From positions 1 to 64,000 of the forward strand of contig JAZKHY010000033.1 in NCBI GenBank assembly GCA_040385105.1: a stretch of 64,000 nucleotides of DNA, in the 5' to 3' direction. The DNA comes from JACMQX01 sp040385105. GTDB lineage: Bacteria > Pseudomonadota > Gammaproteobacteria > Burkholderiales > Burkholderiaceae_C. Shown piece by piece: positions 1-7,492 of the stretch (its first letter is position 1; each line of letters starts with the position of its first letter). Position numbers and translations under genes: made by a program. The notes under the pieces are model-generated. The model ran no database searches. It was not told where the DNA came from and saw nothing but the letters and a program-made list of their open reading frames with translations.

Positions 1-160
1 GCACATGGCCCATGTGCAGCTTGCCGCTGGGGTAGGGCAGCATCGAGCAGGCGTAGAACTTCTTTTTGCTGGGGTCTTCCGTCACGCGGTACACATCGCG
101 GGCGGTCCATTGCGCGTGCGCGGCGCGCTCGACATCGGCTGGGGAGTATTTGTCTTGCAT
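1..160 (-). CDS. leuS: Leucyl-tRNA synthetase, N-terminal fragment (cut by window edge)
   Basis: The first 53 codons of a class I aminoacyl-tRNA synthetase that charges tRNA-Leu with leucine in the cytoplasm. Translated leftwards from the ATG at 160, the protein begins MQDKYSPADVERAAHAQW and reaches SMLPYPSGKLHMGHV. The last part contains the class I HIGH signature (HMGH) of the ATP-binding site in the exact context typical of LeuRS. The rest lies outside the window. The gene starts 3 bases after the stop of the exbD-type gene, so it is probably the last gene of the bamE-dapB-exbB-exbD-leuS run. This neighbourhood is common in Burkholderiales. Confidence 0.93.
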   Translation of the reverse strand, partial: MQDKYSPADVERAAHAQWTARDVYRVTEDPSKKKFYACSMLPYPSGKLHMGHV

Positions 161-163
161 GAT

Positions 164-589
164 TTACTGAACGGTTTGGCCCGGCTCGGCCACAAAGCCG
201 ATGCGGTTGAGGCCCGCCTTCTGCGCGGCGCCCATGACCTCGACCACGCGGCCGTAGGGCACGGTAGCGTCTGCGCGCAGCTGCACCTCGGTGTCGGGGC
301 TGCGGGCGGCGGCCTCGGCCAGCTGCCTGGCCAGTTCGGCGGCGGTCACCGGCTTGTCGTTGAAAAAGGTCTGGCCCGAACGGTCGATGGCCAGCGTCAC
401 GAACTTCGGGGCCTCGACGGGTTTCGCGGCATCGGTCTTCGGCAGGTCCAGCGCAATGGAGCTGGTGAGCAGCGGCGCGGTGATGATGAAGATGACCACG
501 AGCACCAGCATCACGTCCACCAGCGGCGTGACGTTGATGTCGCTCATGGGCTGCGGGCCCTGGGTGCGTTCGAGACGACCGAAAGCCAT
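164..589 (-). CDS. exbD: ExbD/TolR family biopolymer transport protein
   Basis: A 141-residue inner-membrane protein that works with the preceding ExbB/TolQ protein as a proton-driven motor energising TonB- or TolA-type proteins. It has a short cytoplasmic N terminus, one membrane segment at about residues 20-40 and a periplasmic domain. The conserved motif NVTPLVDVMLVLVVIF carries the membrane aspartate expected to move protons. I chose the ATG at 589 (MAFGRLERT) because it lies 4 bases after the exbB stop. An upstream in-frame ATG at 619 would overlap exbB by 26 bases. ExbD and TolR cannot be told apart with certainty here. No tonB, tolA, tolB or pal is adjacent. Confidence 0.9.
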   Translation of the reverse strand: MAFGRLERTQGPQPMSDINVTPLVDVMLVLVVIFIITAPLLTSSIALDLPKTDAAKPVEAPKFVTLAIDRSGQTFFNDKPVTAAELARQLAEAAARSPDTEVQLRADATVPYGRVVEVMGAAQKAGLNRIGFVAEPGQTVQ

Positions 590-593
590 GGGC

Positions 594-1235
594 CTACTTC
601 CGGTGGAGGAGCAGTTCACGCAGGTCGCGCGCGAAGCCTTCGAGGTCGGCCTCGATGCGGCCGATGCGCCGGCCGAACACGTTGTAGGCCAGCACCGCCG
701 GAATGGCCACGGCCAGGCCGGCGGCCGTCATGATGAGCGCCTCGCCCACCGGGCCGGAAACCTTGTCGATGCTGATCTGGCCTGCGCCGGCAATGGCGGT
801 GAGTGCATGGTAGATGCCCCAGACGGTGCCCAGCAGCCCCACGAACGGCGCGGTGGAGCCGACGGTGGCCAGCAGGACCTGGCCGAACTGCAGCTTGTCC
901 AGCACCTTGTGCAGGGCATCGCGCAGCACGCGCGTGAGTTGCTGCGACCTGTCGCCGGCGGAGGCCAGCGTGCCGTCTTCCGCCAGCCGGGTGGCGGCGA
1001 TCAGCGGCACCACCAGCGACTCGCGGTCGAAGGCTGCCACTTTCTGCTGCGCGTCGTCCAGCGACGGCGCCTGCCAGAACGCCGCCGTGCTGCGGGCCAC
1101 GTCGCCGCCGGCACGCTGCAGCAGCCAGGCTTTCCAGAGGATGACGACCCAGCTGGCAACCGACATCGCCAGCAGCAGGATGGCCACGAAACGGCTGATG
1201 CCGTCGCCCTGGGAGAAAAGGCTGAAGATGGTCAT
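594..1235 (-). CDS. exbB: MotA/TolQ/ExbB proton channel family protein
   Basis: A 213-residue inner-membrane protein, the channel partner of the next gene. It shows one N-terminal membrane segment (residues about 13-35) and two more in the C-terminal half. The family motif is around STAPFVGLLGTVWGIYHAL, followed by a segment with GPVGEALIMTAAGLAVAIPAV. It shares 4 bases with the end of dapB, and exbD follows after 4 bases, so the three are translationally coupled. The family converts proton flow into force on TonB- or Tol-type partners. The partner of this particular pair cannot be read from the context. Confidence 0.9.
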   Translation of the reverse strand: MTIFSLFSQGDGISRFVAILLLAMSVASWVVILWKAWLLQRAGGDVARSTAAFWQAPSLDDAQQKVAAFDRESLVVPLIAATRLAEDGTLASAGDRSQQLTRVLRDALHKVLDKLQFGQVLLATVGSTAPFVGLLGTVWGIYHALTAIAGAGQISIDKVSGPVGEALIMTAAGLAVAIPAVLAYNVFGRRIGRIEADLEGFARDLRELLLHRK

Positions 1236-2068
1236 TTGAGGCCCAGCACGTCGAACATGTCGTACAGGCCCACACGCTGCGCCGCCAGGAAGCGCACCGC
1301 GCGCAGGCTGCCCTGCGCATAGGTGGAACGGCTGGACGACTTGTGGGTGATCTCGATGCGCTCGCCGGTGCCGGCGAACAGCACCGTGTGGTCGCCCACG
1401 ATGTCGCCGCCGCGGATGGCAGCAAAGCCGATGGTGGACGGGTCGCGCTCGCCGGTGACGCCTTCGCGCGCATAGACAGCGCAGTCCTTCAGGTCGCGGC
1501 CCAGCGCACCGGCAATCACCTCACCCATCTTCAGCGCCGTGCCCGAGGGCGCGTCCACCTTGTGGCGGTGGTGCGCCTCGATGATCTCGATGTCGTAGCC
1601 GGTGGACAGGGCTTTGGCCGCCATCTCCAGCAGCTTGAGGGTGACATTGACGCCCACACTCATGTTGGGCGCCATCATGATGGCGATGTGCGTTGCAGCC
1701 TCGGCGATCTCCGCCTTCTGCGCATCGGTGAAGCCGGTGGTGCCGATGACGGCATTGACCCCCAGCTCACGGCACACCCGCAGGTGCTCCAGCGTGCCTT
1801 CGGGCCGGGTGAAGTCGATGATGACCTGCGCGTCCTTGAGGCCGGCGCGCAGGTCGGAGGTGACGGGCACGCCGCTGGCCATGCCAAGAAATGCGCCGGC
1901 ATCCAGGCCGATGGACTTGCTGCCCGGGATGTCGAGTGCGCCGCTGAGGACGCAATCGTCAGACGCGCGGATGGCCTCGATCAGCATCTGGCCCATGCGG
2001 CCGGAACTGCCCGCAACGGCAATCCTGTGGCGCGGCGCGCCTGCCCCGGTTGTGTCAGGGCCGGCCAT
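1232..2068 (-). CDS. dapB: 4-hydroxy-tetrahydrodipicolinate reductase
   Basis: A cytoplasmic enzyme of the diaminopimelate/lysine pathway that reduces 4-hydroxy-tetrahydrodipicolinate with NAD(P)H. The product feeds lysine and peptidoglycan synthesis. The 278-residue protein has a Rossmann motif VAGSSGRMGQ (about residues 18-27) and the catalytic/substrate signature EAHHRHKVDAPSGTALKMGE near residue 160. Both are diagnostic of DapB, and the length is normal. Its ATG overlaps the stop of the bamE-type gene (TAATG), and its own stop overlaps exbB by 4 bases, so it sits in the middle of a tightly coupled operon. Confidence 0.97.
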   Translation of the reverse strand: MAGPDTTGAGAPRHRIAVAGSSGRMGQMLIEAIRASDDCVLSGALDIPGSKSIGLDAGAFLGMASGVPVTSDLRAGLKDAQVIIDFTRPEGTLEHLRVCRELGVNAVIGTTGFTDAQKAEIAEAATHIAIMMAPNMSVGVNVTLKLLEMAAKALSTGYDIEIIEAHHRHKVDAPSGTALKMGEVIAGALGRDLKDCAVYAREGVTGERDPSTIGFAAIRGGDIVGDHTVLFAGTGERIEITHKSSSRSTYAQGSLRAVRFLAAQRVGLYDMFDVLGLK

Positions 2069-3390
2069 TATTGTGCGGGGGTGAAAAACTCGCGCTCGAT
2101 CAGCCAGCGGCCGTCGCGCTTGACCAGGAACAGGGCCTTGGTGCCGATCTCGCTGCCGGCATCGGAGTCATAGACCTGGCGGAACACGATGCGTGCAGCA
2201 TTGGGCGGAACCATGACGCCACGCACGTCCTGCACGGCGATGGACACATTCAGCCGGCTTTCGATGCGGGGCCGGCGCGCAGCCTCCCATTCGGCGCGGC
2301 TTGCGCTGGTACCGCGGAACTCGGGCACATAGCGCGCAAAGAAGCCGCTGGCGTTGCGGGCCTGCCAGTCGTTCATCCAGCCATTGAGGAAGGCCGTGAC
2401 CTCGCTGTCCAGGCCGACGAACCCGGGAACAGGCGCTGGCGGCGGCGAGGCCGGTGCCTGGGCCACCGGGGCGGGCGCCACCGGTGCCGCGGCGGCAGGC
2501 GCTGCGGCTACAGGCGGCCGGGCCGCAGCGGCAGCACCGGCGGTAGTGGCGGCACCTGCAGCACCGGCCGCTGCCGCCGCTGAGGGTGCCGGCGCGGGCA
2601 CGGGCGCGGCCGGAAGCGGCGCGGCGGGGCTTGCGGCCACGGGTGCCGGCGCGGGCGCAACCTGGGCGGGCGCGGGCGCTGATGCGACGGCCGTACCTGC
2701 CGGCGCGGGGCGCACCACCGGCGCAGCGACGGGTGCGGGCGCAGGCGTCACGGGCCGCGCCGCAGCGGCAGCCACCACGGCGCGCTGGGTGGATGCGTCC
2801 CATGCCTGGGTGCTTGTGCCCGGCGCTTCCAGCGGCGGGTATGCGGCGGCAGGCGCTGCGGCCACTACAGCGGTGGGTGCGCGCTGGGCCGGCGGGTTCT
2901 TGAGGTTGAATTCCTTGAGGACGTCCTCCGGCACCTCCAGCAGGGGCACCTTGGCCGATTTGCGCCCGGCGTCCAGCTGGGCCACAAACTCGGCCTCGCT
3001 GGGCATCTCGTCGCCTTCCCATTTGTCGAGCTGGTCGCCCTGGAAGAACAGCGTCAGCTTGCGCGCCTGCGGCGCGACGCCCTGGCGCCGGAGGGTGAAG
3101 ACATAGTCCCAGCGGTCGGCGTGGAAGACGCTGCTCATGAGCGGCGTGCCCAGCACTTCCTTGACCTGCGAACGCAGCATGCCGCGCTGCAGCGCCTGCA
3201 CCTGCTCCTTCGACACGAAATTGCCCTGGACAACCTCGACCTTGTAGGGCGTGACGATCCCCGCGACACGGTTGGTCATGCCGTCAAGGCTGCCGCATGC
3301 GACGAGCGCTGCGGCGGCGATGGCGGTCAGGCCCCGTTGAGCGCAGCGGCTCAAGCCTTGTGGGACGCTTCGGCAGTAAATAGCAGGCAT
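2068..3390 (-). CDS. bamE: BamE/OmlA outer-membrane lipoprotein with long C-terminal extension
   Basis: A probable outer-membrane lipoprotein of the BAM complex, which inserts beta-barrel proteins. The start at 3390 gives a signal peptide ending in a lipobox LVAC with the lipidated Cys at residue 32. The SmpA/OmlA domain follows (about residues 40-130; VVQGNFVSKEQVQALQRGM, then KEVLGTPLMSSVFHADRWDY). BamE proteins usually end near there, yet this one is 440 residues. An Ala/Pro-rich linker (about 175-325) leads to a C-terminal domain of about 110 residues with the look of an NTF2-like fold (FLNGWMNDWQARNASGFFARY ... GRWLIEREF). The gene is divergent from fur and heads the dapB operon. The N-terminal call is firm; the fold of the C-terminal domain is inferred. 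Confidence 0.85.
   Translation of the reverse strand: MPAIYCRSVPQGLSRCAQRGLTAIAAAALVACGSLDGMTNRVAGIVTPYKVEVVQGNFVSKEQVQALQRGMLRSQVKEVLGTPLMSSVFHADRWDYVFTLRRQGVAPQARKLTLFFQGDQLDKWEGDEMPSEAEFVAQLDAGRKSAKVPLLEVPEDVLKEFNLKNPPAQRAPTAVVAAAPAAAYPPLEAPGTSTQAWDASTQRAVVAAAAARPVTPAPAPVAAPVVRPAPAGTAVASAPAPAQVAPAPAPVAASPAAPLPAAPVPAPAPSAAAAAGAAGAATTAGAAAAARPPVAAAPAAAAPVAPAPVAQAPASPPPAPVPGFVGLDSEVTAFLNGWMNDWQARNASGFFARYVPEFRGTSASRAEWEAARRPRIESRLNVSIAVQDVRGVMVPPNAARIVFRQVYDSDAGSEIGTKALFLVKRDGRWLIEREFFTPAQ
2430..2890. repeat. GC-rich low-complexity Ala/Pro linker coding DNA
   Basis: This stretch inside the bamE-type gene encodes a run of Ala, Pro, Gly and Val with many PAPA- and AAPA-like steps. The DNA is an irregular succession of GCC/GGC/CCG codons on the coding strand. 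It is a flexible linker, not a mobile or structural repeat. The high G+C makes long open frames on the other strand that I do not treat as genes. Confidence 0.7.
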
Positions 3391-3476
3391 GGGGGAAGGT
3401 GTGGCGATATGATCGGGCCATTGTAGCGGCTGGGCCTGCGCCGCAATGCAGTCCTGCCCGCAGAAGAAAGACCCTG

Positions 3477-3932
3477 ATGGCCAATATCGACGAACTGAAA
3501 AGCACCGGCCTGAAGGCCACCTTGCCAAGGCTGAAAATCCTGGACGTCTTCCAGAAAGGCGCGCTGCGCCACATGACGGCTGAAGACGTGTTCCGCGTGC
3601 TGCTCGAAGAGCGTTCCGACATCGGCCTGGCCACCGTCTACCGGGTGCTCACCCAGTTCGAGCAGGCCGGCATCCTGAGCCGCAGCCACTTTGAAAGCGG
3701 CAAGGCCGTATATGAGCTCAACGAAGGCACCCACCACGACCACATGGTCTGCCTGGACTGCGGCAGGGTCGAGGAGTTCTATGACGCCGAGATCGAGAAA
3801 CGCCAGCACGCCGTCGCCAAGGCCAAGGGCTTCACCATCGCCGACCATGCGCTGAGCCTGTACACGCACTGCACAAAAGACCCCTGCCCGAACCGGCCCA
3901 CGAACAGCCGCGCGCAGACTCAACTCGGCTAG
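3477..3932 (+). CDS. fur: Ferric uptake regulator Fur
   Basis: A 151-residue cytoplasmic repressor that binds DNA when loaded with Fe(II) and controls iron uptake. The N-terminal winged helix is visible (TLPRLKILDVFQ, then IGLATVYRVLTQFEQAGI). The metal-binding dimerisation domain has HHDHMVCLDCGRVEEF and a second cysteine pair near the C terminus (HCTKDPC). The ATG at 3477 was chosen because the Fur family starts MANIDELK-like and an AGAAGAAAG ribosome site precedes it. An upstream in-frame ATG at 3399 would add 26 atypical residues. Divergent from bamE, a pairing conserved in Burkholderiales. Confidence 0.96.
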   Translation: MANIDELKSTGLKATLPRLKILDVFQKGALRHMTAEDVFRVLLEERSDIGLATVYRVLTQFEQAGILSRSHFESGKAVYELNEGTHHDHMVCLDCGRVEEFYDAEIEKRQHAVAKAKGFTIADHALSLYTHCTKDPCPNRPTNSRAQTQLG

Positions 3933-3992
3933 CTGAAAAAGCGAAGGTCGCCAATTCCAGGGAGCCGTGGAACCGGCTCAGCCGGGCCACTG

Positions 3993-4027
3993 GCTCCGCC
4001 CCCCAGTGGGGGGAGCGCCCGCAGGGC
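3993..4027. terminator. Double GC hairpin between convergent fur and hprK
   Basis: Two adjacent inverted repeats lie in the 109-base gap between the converging genes: CCCCCC (3999-4004) with GGGGGG (4008-4013) around a 3-base loop, and GCCC (4017-4020) with GGGC (4024-4027). Outer GCT/AGC bases at 3993-3995 and 4014-4016 can extend the first stem. There is no T tract, so this would be a weak or factor-assisted bidirectional terminator. The motif also looks like a dispersed intergenic repeat, which a genome-wide search would settle. Confidence 0.45.
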
Positions 4028-4041
4028 GGACGGGGGGCATC

Positions 4042-4986
4042 TTATTCTTCCATGGCCTTGCGGTGGCGCTCCACGAAGTCCTGATATGTATCGATGCCGC
4101 GCAGCTGCAGGATGCTGTTGCGGACTGCAGCCTCCACCAGCACGGCGATGTTGCGGCCGGCCACCACCTGTACCACCACCTTGCGCACCGGGATGCCCAG
4201 CACGTCCTGCGTGAGCGGCTCGTAGGGCAGCCGCTCGTACTCGCGCTCCAGGGTTTCGCGGCGCACCAGGTGCACGATGAGCTTCAGCCGCATCTTGCGG
4301 CGCACCGCCGTTTCGCCAAAGATCGCGCGGATGTCCAGCAGGCCGATGCCGCGGACCTCCAGCAGGTTCTGCAGCAGTTCGGGGCAGCGGCCCTCGATGG
4401 TGGTCTGGTTGATGCGGTACAGGTCCACCGCGTCGTCGGCCACCAAGCCGTTGCCGCGCGAGATGAGCTCCAGCCCCAACTCGCTCTTGCCCAGGCCCGA
4501 CTCGCCGGTGATCATCACACCCAGGCCCAGGATGTCCATGAACACGCCATGCATCGAGGTGCGGTCGGCGAAATGCTTGGACAGGTAGGCGCGCAGCACG
4601 TCAATGACAAAGGCCGACGACTCCTTCGTCGCGAACATCGGTATCTGCGCCCGCTCGCACATCGACAGCAGCGCATCCGGCGCCTGCTGCCCGTCCGCCA
4701 GGATCAGCACCGGCGGCTCCAGCGTGACGATGCGGGAAATGCGCCGCGCGCAGTCCTCCGGCGTGGCATTGGTCAGGTACGCGACCTCGCGCTCACCGAG
4801 GATCTGCACCCGGTAGGGATGGATGTAGTTGAGGTAGCCCACCAGGTCGGCGCCAGAGCGCGCCGCGCGCACGGCCACTTCATCAAACCGGCGCTCCGAG
4901 GCGCCAAGGCCTGCCACCCATTCCCACTTGAGCTGGGCGCGATGGTCTTCGAACAGTACGTCGGCACTGACGACTGTGGGTTTCAT
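4042..4986 (-). CDS. hprK: HPr kinase/phosphorylase
   Basis: A 314-residue cytoplasmic enzyme that phosphorylates or dephosphorylates a serine of HPr in the phosphotransferase system, linking carbon and nitrogen status to regulation. The Walker A loop GESGLGKSELGLELI is at residues 161-175, followed by VADDAVDLY (about 182-190) and the HprK signature ELLQNLLEVRGIGLLDI. Length and motif order are normal for the family. It lies 7 bases after ptsN, so the two are one transcription unit. In many proteobacteria these two genes accompany rpoN and hpf; rpoN is not seen here. Confidence 0.96.
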   Translation of the reverse strand: MKPTVVSADVLFEDHRAQLKWEWVAGLGASERRFDEVAVRAARSGADLVGYLNYIHPYRVQILGEREVAYLTNATPEDCARRISRIVTLEPPVLILADGQQAPDALLSMCERAQIPMFATKESSAFVIDVLRAYLSKHFADRTSMHGVFMDILGLGVMITGESGLGKSELGLELISRGNGLVADDAVDLYRINQTTIEGRCPELLQNLLEVRGIGLLDIRAIFGETAVRRKMRLKLIVHLVRRETLEREYERLPYEPLTQDVLGIPVRKVVVQVVAGRNIAVLVEAAVRNSILQLRGIDTYQDFVERHRKAMEE

Positions 4987-4993
4987 AGGGGGT

Positions 4994-5461
4994 TCAGGCT
5001 GGCTGGGCGGATTGCCAGGTCGCGATCATTTCGTGCAATTGGGCCGCATCGGTGCTGGCCTTGATCTTCTCCCGCAGCGGCGCGTCACTGAGCAGTTCGG
5101 CAATCTCGGAGAGGATTTCCAGGTGCTTCTGCGTGGCGGCTTCCGGCACCAGCAGGAAAATCAGCAGGCCGACCGGCAGTTCGTCGGGCGCATCAAAACC
5201 GATCGGCGCTTCCAGCTGGAACACGGCGGCCATCGGCGCCTTCAATCCCTTGATGCGGCCATGGGGAATGGCCACCCCATGGCCGAGACCTGTGGAGCCG
5301 AGGCGCTCGCGGGCAAACAGGCTGTCGGTGATGAGGGCGCGGGAGAGGCCGTGGAGGCTCTCGAACAGCAGGCCGGCTTCTTCAAAAGCACGCTTCTTGC
5401 TGGTGGCATCGACGCTCACCATTACTTGAGCGGGAGGCAGGATGGACGCGAGTCGATTCAT
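4994..5461 (-). CDS. ptsN: PTS IIA-like nitrogen-regulatory protein (EIIA-Ntr)
   Basis: A 155-residue soluble protein of the nitrogen-related phosphotransferase chain (PtsP-NPr-PtsN), a regulatory not a sugar-transporting EIIA. The phosphorylated histidine is expected in GLGHGVAIPHGRI, at His67, with the EIIA-2 fold around it (LLIFLLVPEAATQKHLEIL). I use the ATG at 5461 (MNRLASILPP), which fits the family start. The open frame runs upstream but encodes unrelated sequence. hprK follows after 7 bases and hpf precedes by 175 bases. Confidence 0.94.
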   Translation of the reverse strand: MNRLASILPPAQVMVSVDATSKKRAFEEAGLLFESLHGLSRALITDSLFARERLGSTGLGHGVAIPHGRIKGLKAPMAAVFQLEAPIGFDAPDELPVGLLIFLLVPEAATQKHLEILSEIAELLSDAPLREKIKASTDAAQLHEMIATWQSAQPA

Positions 5462-5636
5462 GGTCGGGAAGCAGATTATGCACCCCTGACGGTGCAGTGC
5501 AACAAATCTGTAACTGCGGTGGTACAGAGACCACAACGCGCGCTGGGCGCCGCCGGCGGACAGCGGCGCCCACAAAAAAGCCGCCGGCTGTGGGCGGGCG
5601 GCTCGTGGCGCAGCCTGTGCGCGGGTGTCGCGCCAG

Positions 5637-5966
5637 TTACATCAGGCGCTTGGGTGCGGCATGGTGATGGTCCTGCAGGCGGTCCTTGTGCCTGACGACC
5701 TGGCGGTCGAGCTTGTCGACCAGTTCATCCACGGCAGCATAAAGGTCTTCATGCGAGCACTCGGCAAACATGTCGCTACCCTTGACGTGGATGTTGCATT
5801 CCGCCTTCTGCCTTCGTTCCTTCTCCTTCTGCTTTTCGACCGTCAGAATCACCTTCACATCCACAACCTGGTCGAAGTGCCGGGTGATCCTGTCCAGCTT
5901 GCTGGTGACGTAGGTTCTGAGGGCCGGGGTAACTTCGAGGTGGTGACCGCTGATCGTCAAGTTCAT
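5637..5966 (-). CDS. hpf: Ribosome hibernation-promoting factor, short form
   Basis: A 109-residue HPF/YfiA-type protein that binds the decoding centre of 30S subunits and promotes inactive ribosomes in stationary phase. It begins MNLTISGHHLEVTPALRTYV and shows the basic region EKQKEKERRQKAECNIHVKG typical of HPF, followed by the family helix YAAVDELVDKLDRQVVRHKD. It is the short form, without the dimerisation tail of long HPF. A strong AGGAGG ribosome site lies just upstream of the ATG at 5966. Upstream (5967-6204) is 238 bases with no gene, then an MFS gene in the same direction; the usual neighbour rpoN is absent. Confidence 0.95.
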   Translation of the reverse strand: MNLTISGHHLEVTPALRTYVTSKLDRITRHFDQVVDVKVILTVEKQKEKERRQKAECNIHVKGSDMFAECSHEDLYAAVDELVDKLDRQVVRHKDRLQDHHHAAPKRLM

Positions 5967-6204
5967 GTGTAGCCTCCTGTGCTCACGGGGTGGGAAACTG
6001 CCGCGCCACAAGGGAACGGCAGGCGGGAAAAAGGATGCAATGGGATGCGGTATCGGGTGCGATGGGGGGTGGGATGAAGATGATTTATTGTTCGACTTGA
6101 TTTCACTATGCGCGCGGCCACGGCGAAAAGCAATCCTTTTTCGCTCACCGTTTTGCAGCAAATTGCAACCCGTTCGCTGGCGGGCTGCAAGTGCTTGAAA
6201 AGAC

Positions 6205-7482
6205 TCAGCTTTTTGCGGCGGCTTCCGGCGTGCCGCCGGCAACCGGAGCGCCATGCAGGGTCAATCTGCCGGCCATCCAGACCGCCAGCAGGCTGGCGCA
6301 GGCCCCGGCGGCGGCGGCCACCCAGTAGTCCTGCACCAGGCCGTTCGCGTCGCGGCTGATGATGAGCCCGCCCACAAAGGCCGCCAGTCCCATGGCGGCC
6401 GACTGAACCGAGGCGTTCAACGTCATGAAGGTGCCGCGCAGCCGCGGGTTGGCCGCCGAGGTGACGATGGCCATGCCCGGGATCATCCGGCCGCTGCTGG
6501 ACATGAAGAACAGCGTGGACACCGCCAGGATCACCCAGACCGGCACGTTGTGGATCAGCGTCATGGCGAACAGCGGCACCAGCATGCCGATGCCCAGCAT
6601 CCGGTAGGTAGGCACCTTGCCGCGCGAGTCGGTCATGCGGCCCAGCAGGCGCGCCGACACCAGCGTGCCTGCGCCCCCGCACAGGTAGACCCACGGCACC
6701 TGGTCGGCCCGCAGGCCGGCGTTGGCCTGCATGTAGATGGTGATGTACGGAATGATGGTGAAAGCCGCGAACATGGTCAGCGCGGTGAAGACAAAGGCCT
6801 TCTGGTGGTTGCGGTCGGCCAGCACGCCCGCGATGCCGGCGAAGGTGGACGGCCTGTCCTTCACATGCAGGTGGGCCGTGAGCGCCGGCAGGGTCAGCGC
6901 TGCAAACACGGCAAAGACCGCGCACAGCAGCGCAATCCCGATGAAGGATGCATGCCAGCCCAGGTGCGCCGCAATGAACAGGCCCAGCGGCACCCCCGCC
7001 ACGGTGGACACCGAGAACGAGGTCATCACGATGCCCATGGCCCTGCCCCGCCGCTCGAACGGGATCACGTCGCCCACGATGGTCTGGGACAGCGCCGACA
7101 TCACCCCGCCGAAGATGCCGGCCGCGATGCGCGCCGCCATCAGCGAGCCGTAGGTCGGCGCCAGGCCGCAGGCCAGCGTGGCCAGGCCGAACAGCACATA
7201 CAGCACCAGCAGCAGGCGCTTGCGCCCGAAGCGGTCGATGTAGGTGGAAGCGACAAGGCCCGACGCACCGGCCGCCAGCGTGTAGGCCGACACCAGCAGG
7301 CCGAACTGTGCGTCGGTGATGCTGAACAGCGCCGTGAACTGCGGCCCCAGCGGCATCATGATCATGAAATCCAGGATGTGGGTGAACTGGATGCCGGCCA
7401 GGGTGATGAGCAGCCAGAGTTCGCGGCGCGGGGAAAGCTGCGCGGGCGGGGAAGTTGGCGCCGTGGGCGGTGGGGTTTGCAA
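6205..7482 (-). CDS. MFS transporter, drug:proton/efflux type, last gene of NAD operon
   Basis: A 425-residue inner-membrane protein with about 12 membrane segments. The major facilitator loop-2 signature appears as DRFGRKRLLL at about residue 84, and RRGRAMGIVMTSFSVSTVAGVPLG follows in the segment typical of the DHA1/arabinose-efflux group. The substrate is not evident. It starts 10 bases after the nadM-Nudix stop and has no obvious promoter of its own, so it probably belongs to the NrtR-controlled NAD salvage operon. That makes export or import of a pyridine compound a reasonable guess, but only by context. Confidence 0.85.
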   Translation of the reverse strand: MQTPPPTAPTSPPAQLSPRRELWLLITLAGIQFTHILDFMIMMPLGPQFTALFSITDAQFGLLVSAYTLAAGASGLVASTYIDRFGRKRLLLVLYVLFGLATLACGLAPTYGSLMAARIAAGIFGGVMSALSQTIVGDVIPFERRGRAMGIVMTSFSVSTVAGVPLGLFIAAHLGWHASFIGIALLCAVFAVFAALTLPALTAHLHVKDRPSTFAGIAGVLADRNHQKAFVFTALTMFAAFTIIPYITIYMQANAGLRADQVPWVYLCGGAGTLVSARLLGRMTDSRGKVPTYRMLGIGMLVPLFAMTLIHNVPVWVILAVSTLFFMSSSGRMIPGMAIVTSAANPRLRGTFMTLNASVQSAAMGLAAFVGGLIISRDANGLVQDYWVAAAAGACASLLAVWMAGRLTLHGAPVAGGTPEAAAKS

Positions 7483-7492
7483 GTCGGGCCTT

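Noticed and set aside
1..160. leuS as a pseudogene fragment
   Set aside because: The frame is intact to the window edge and the sequence is fully conserved; it is just cut by the edge. The same applies to puhE at the right edge.
6100..6204. Possible sigma-54 promoter before hpf
   Set aside because: I looked for GG-N10-GC on both strands and found no copy with correct spacing.
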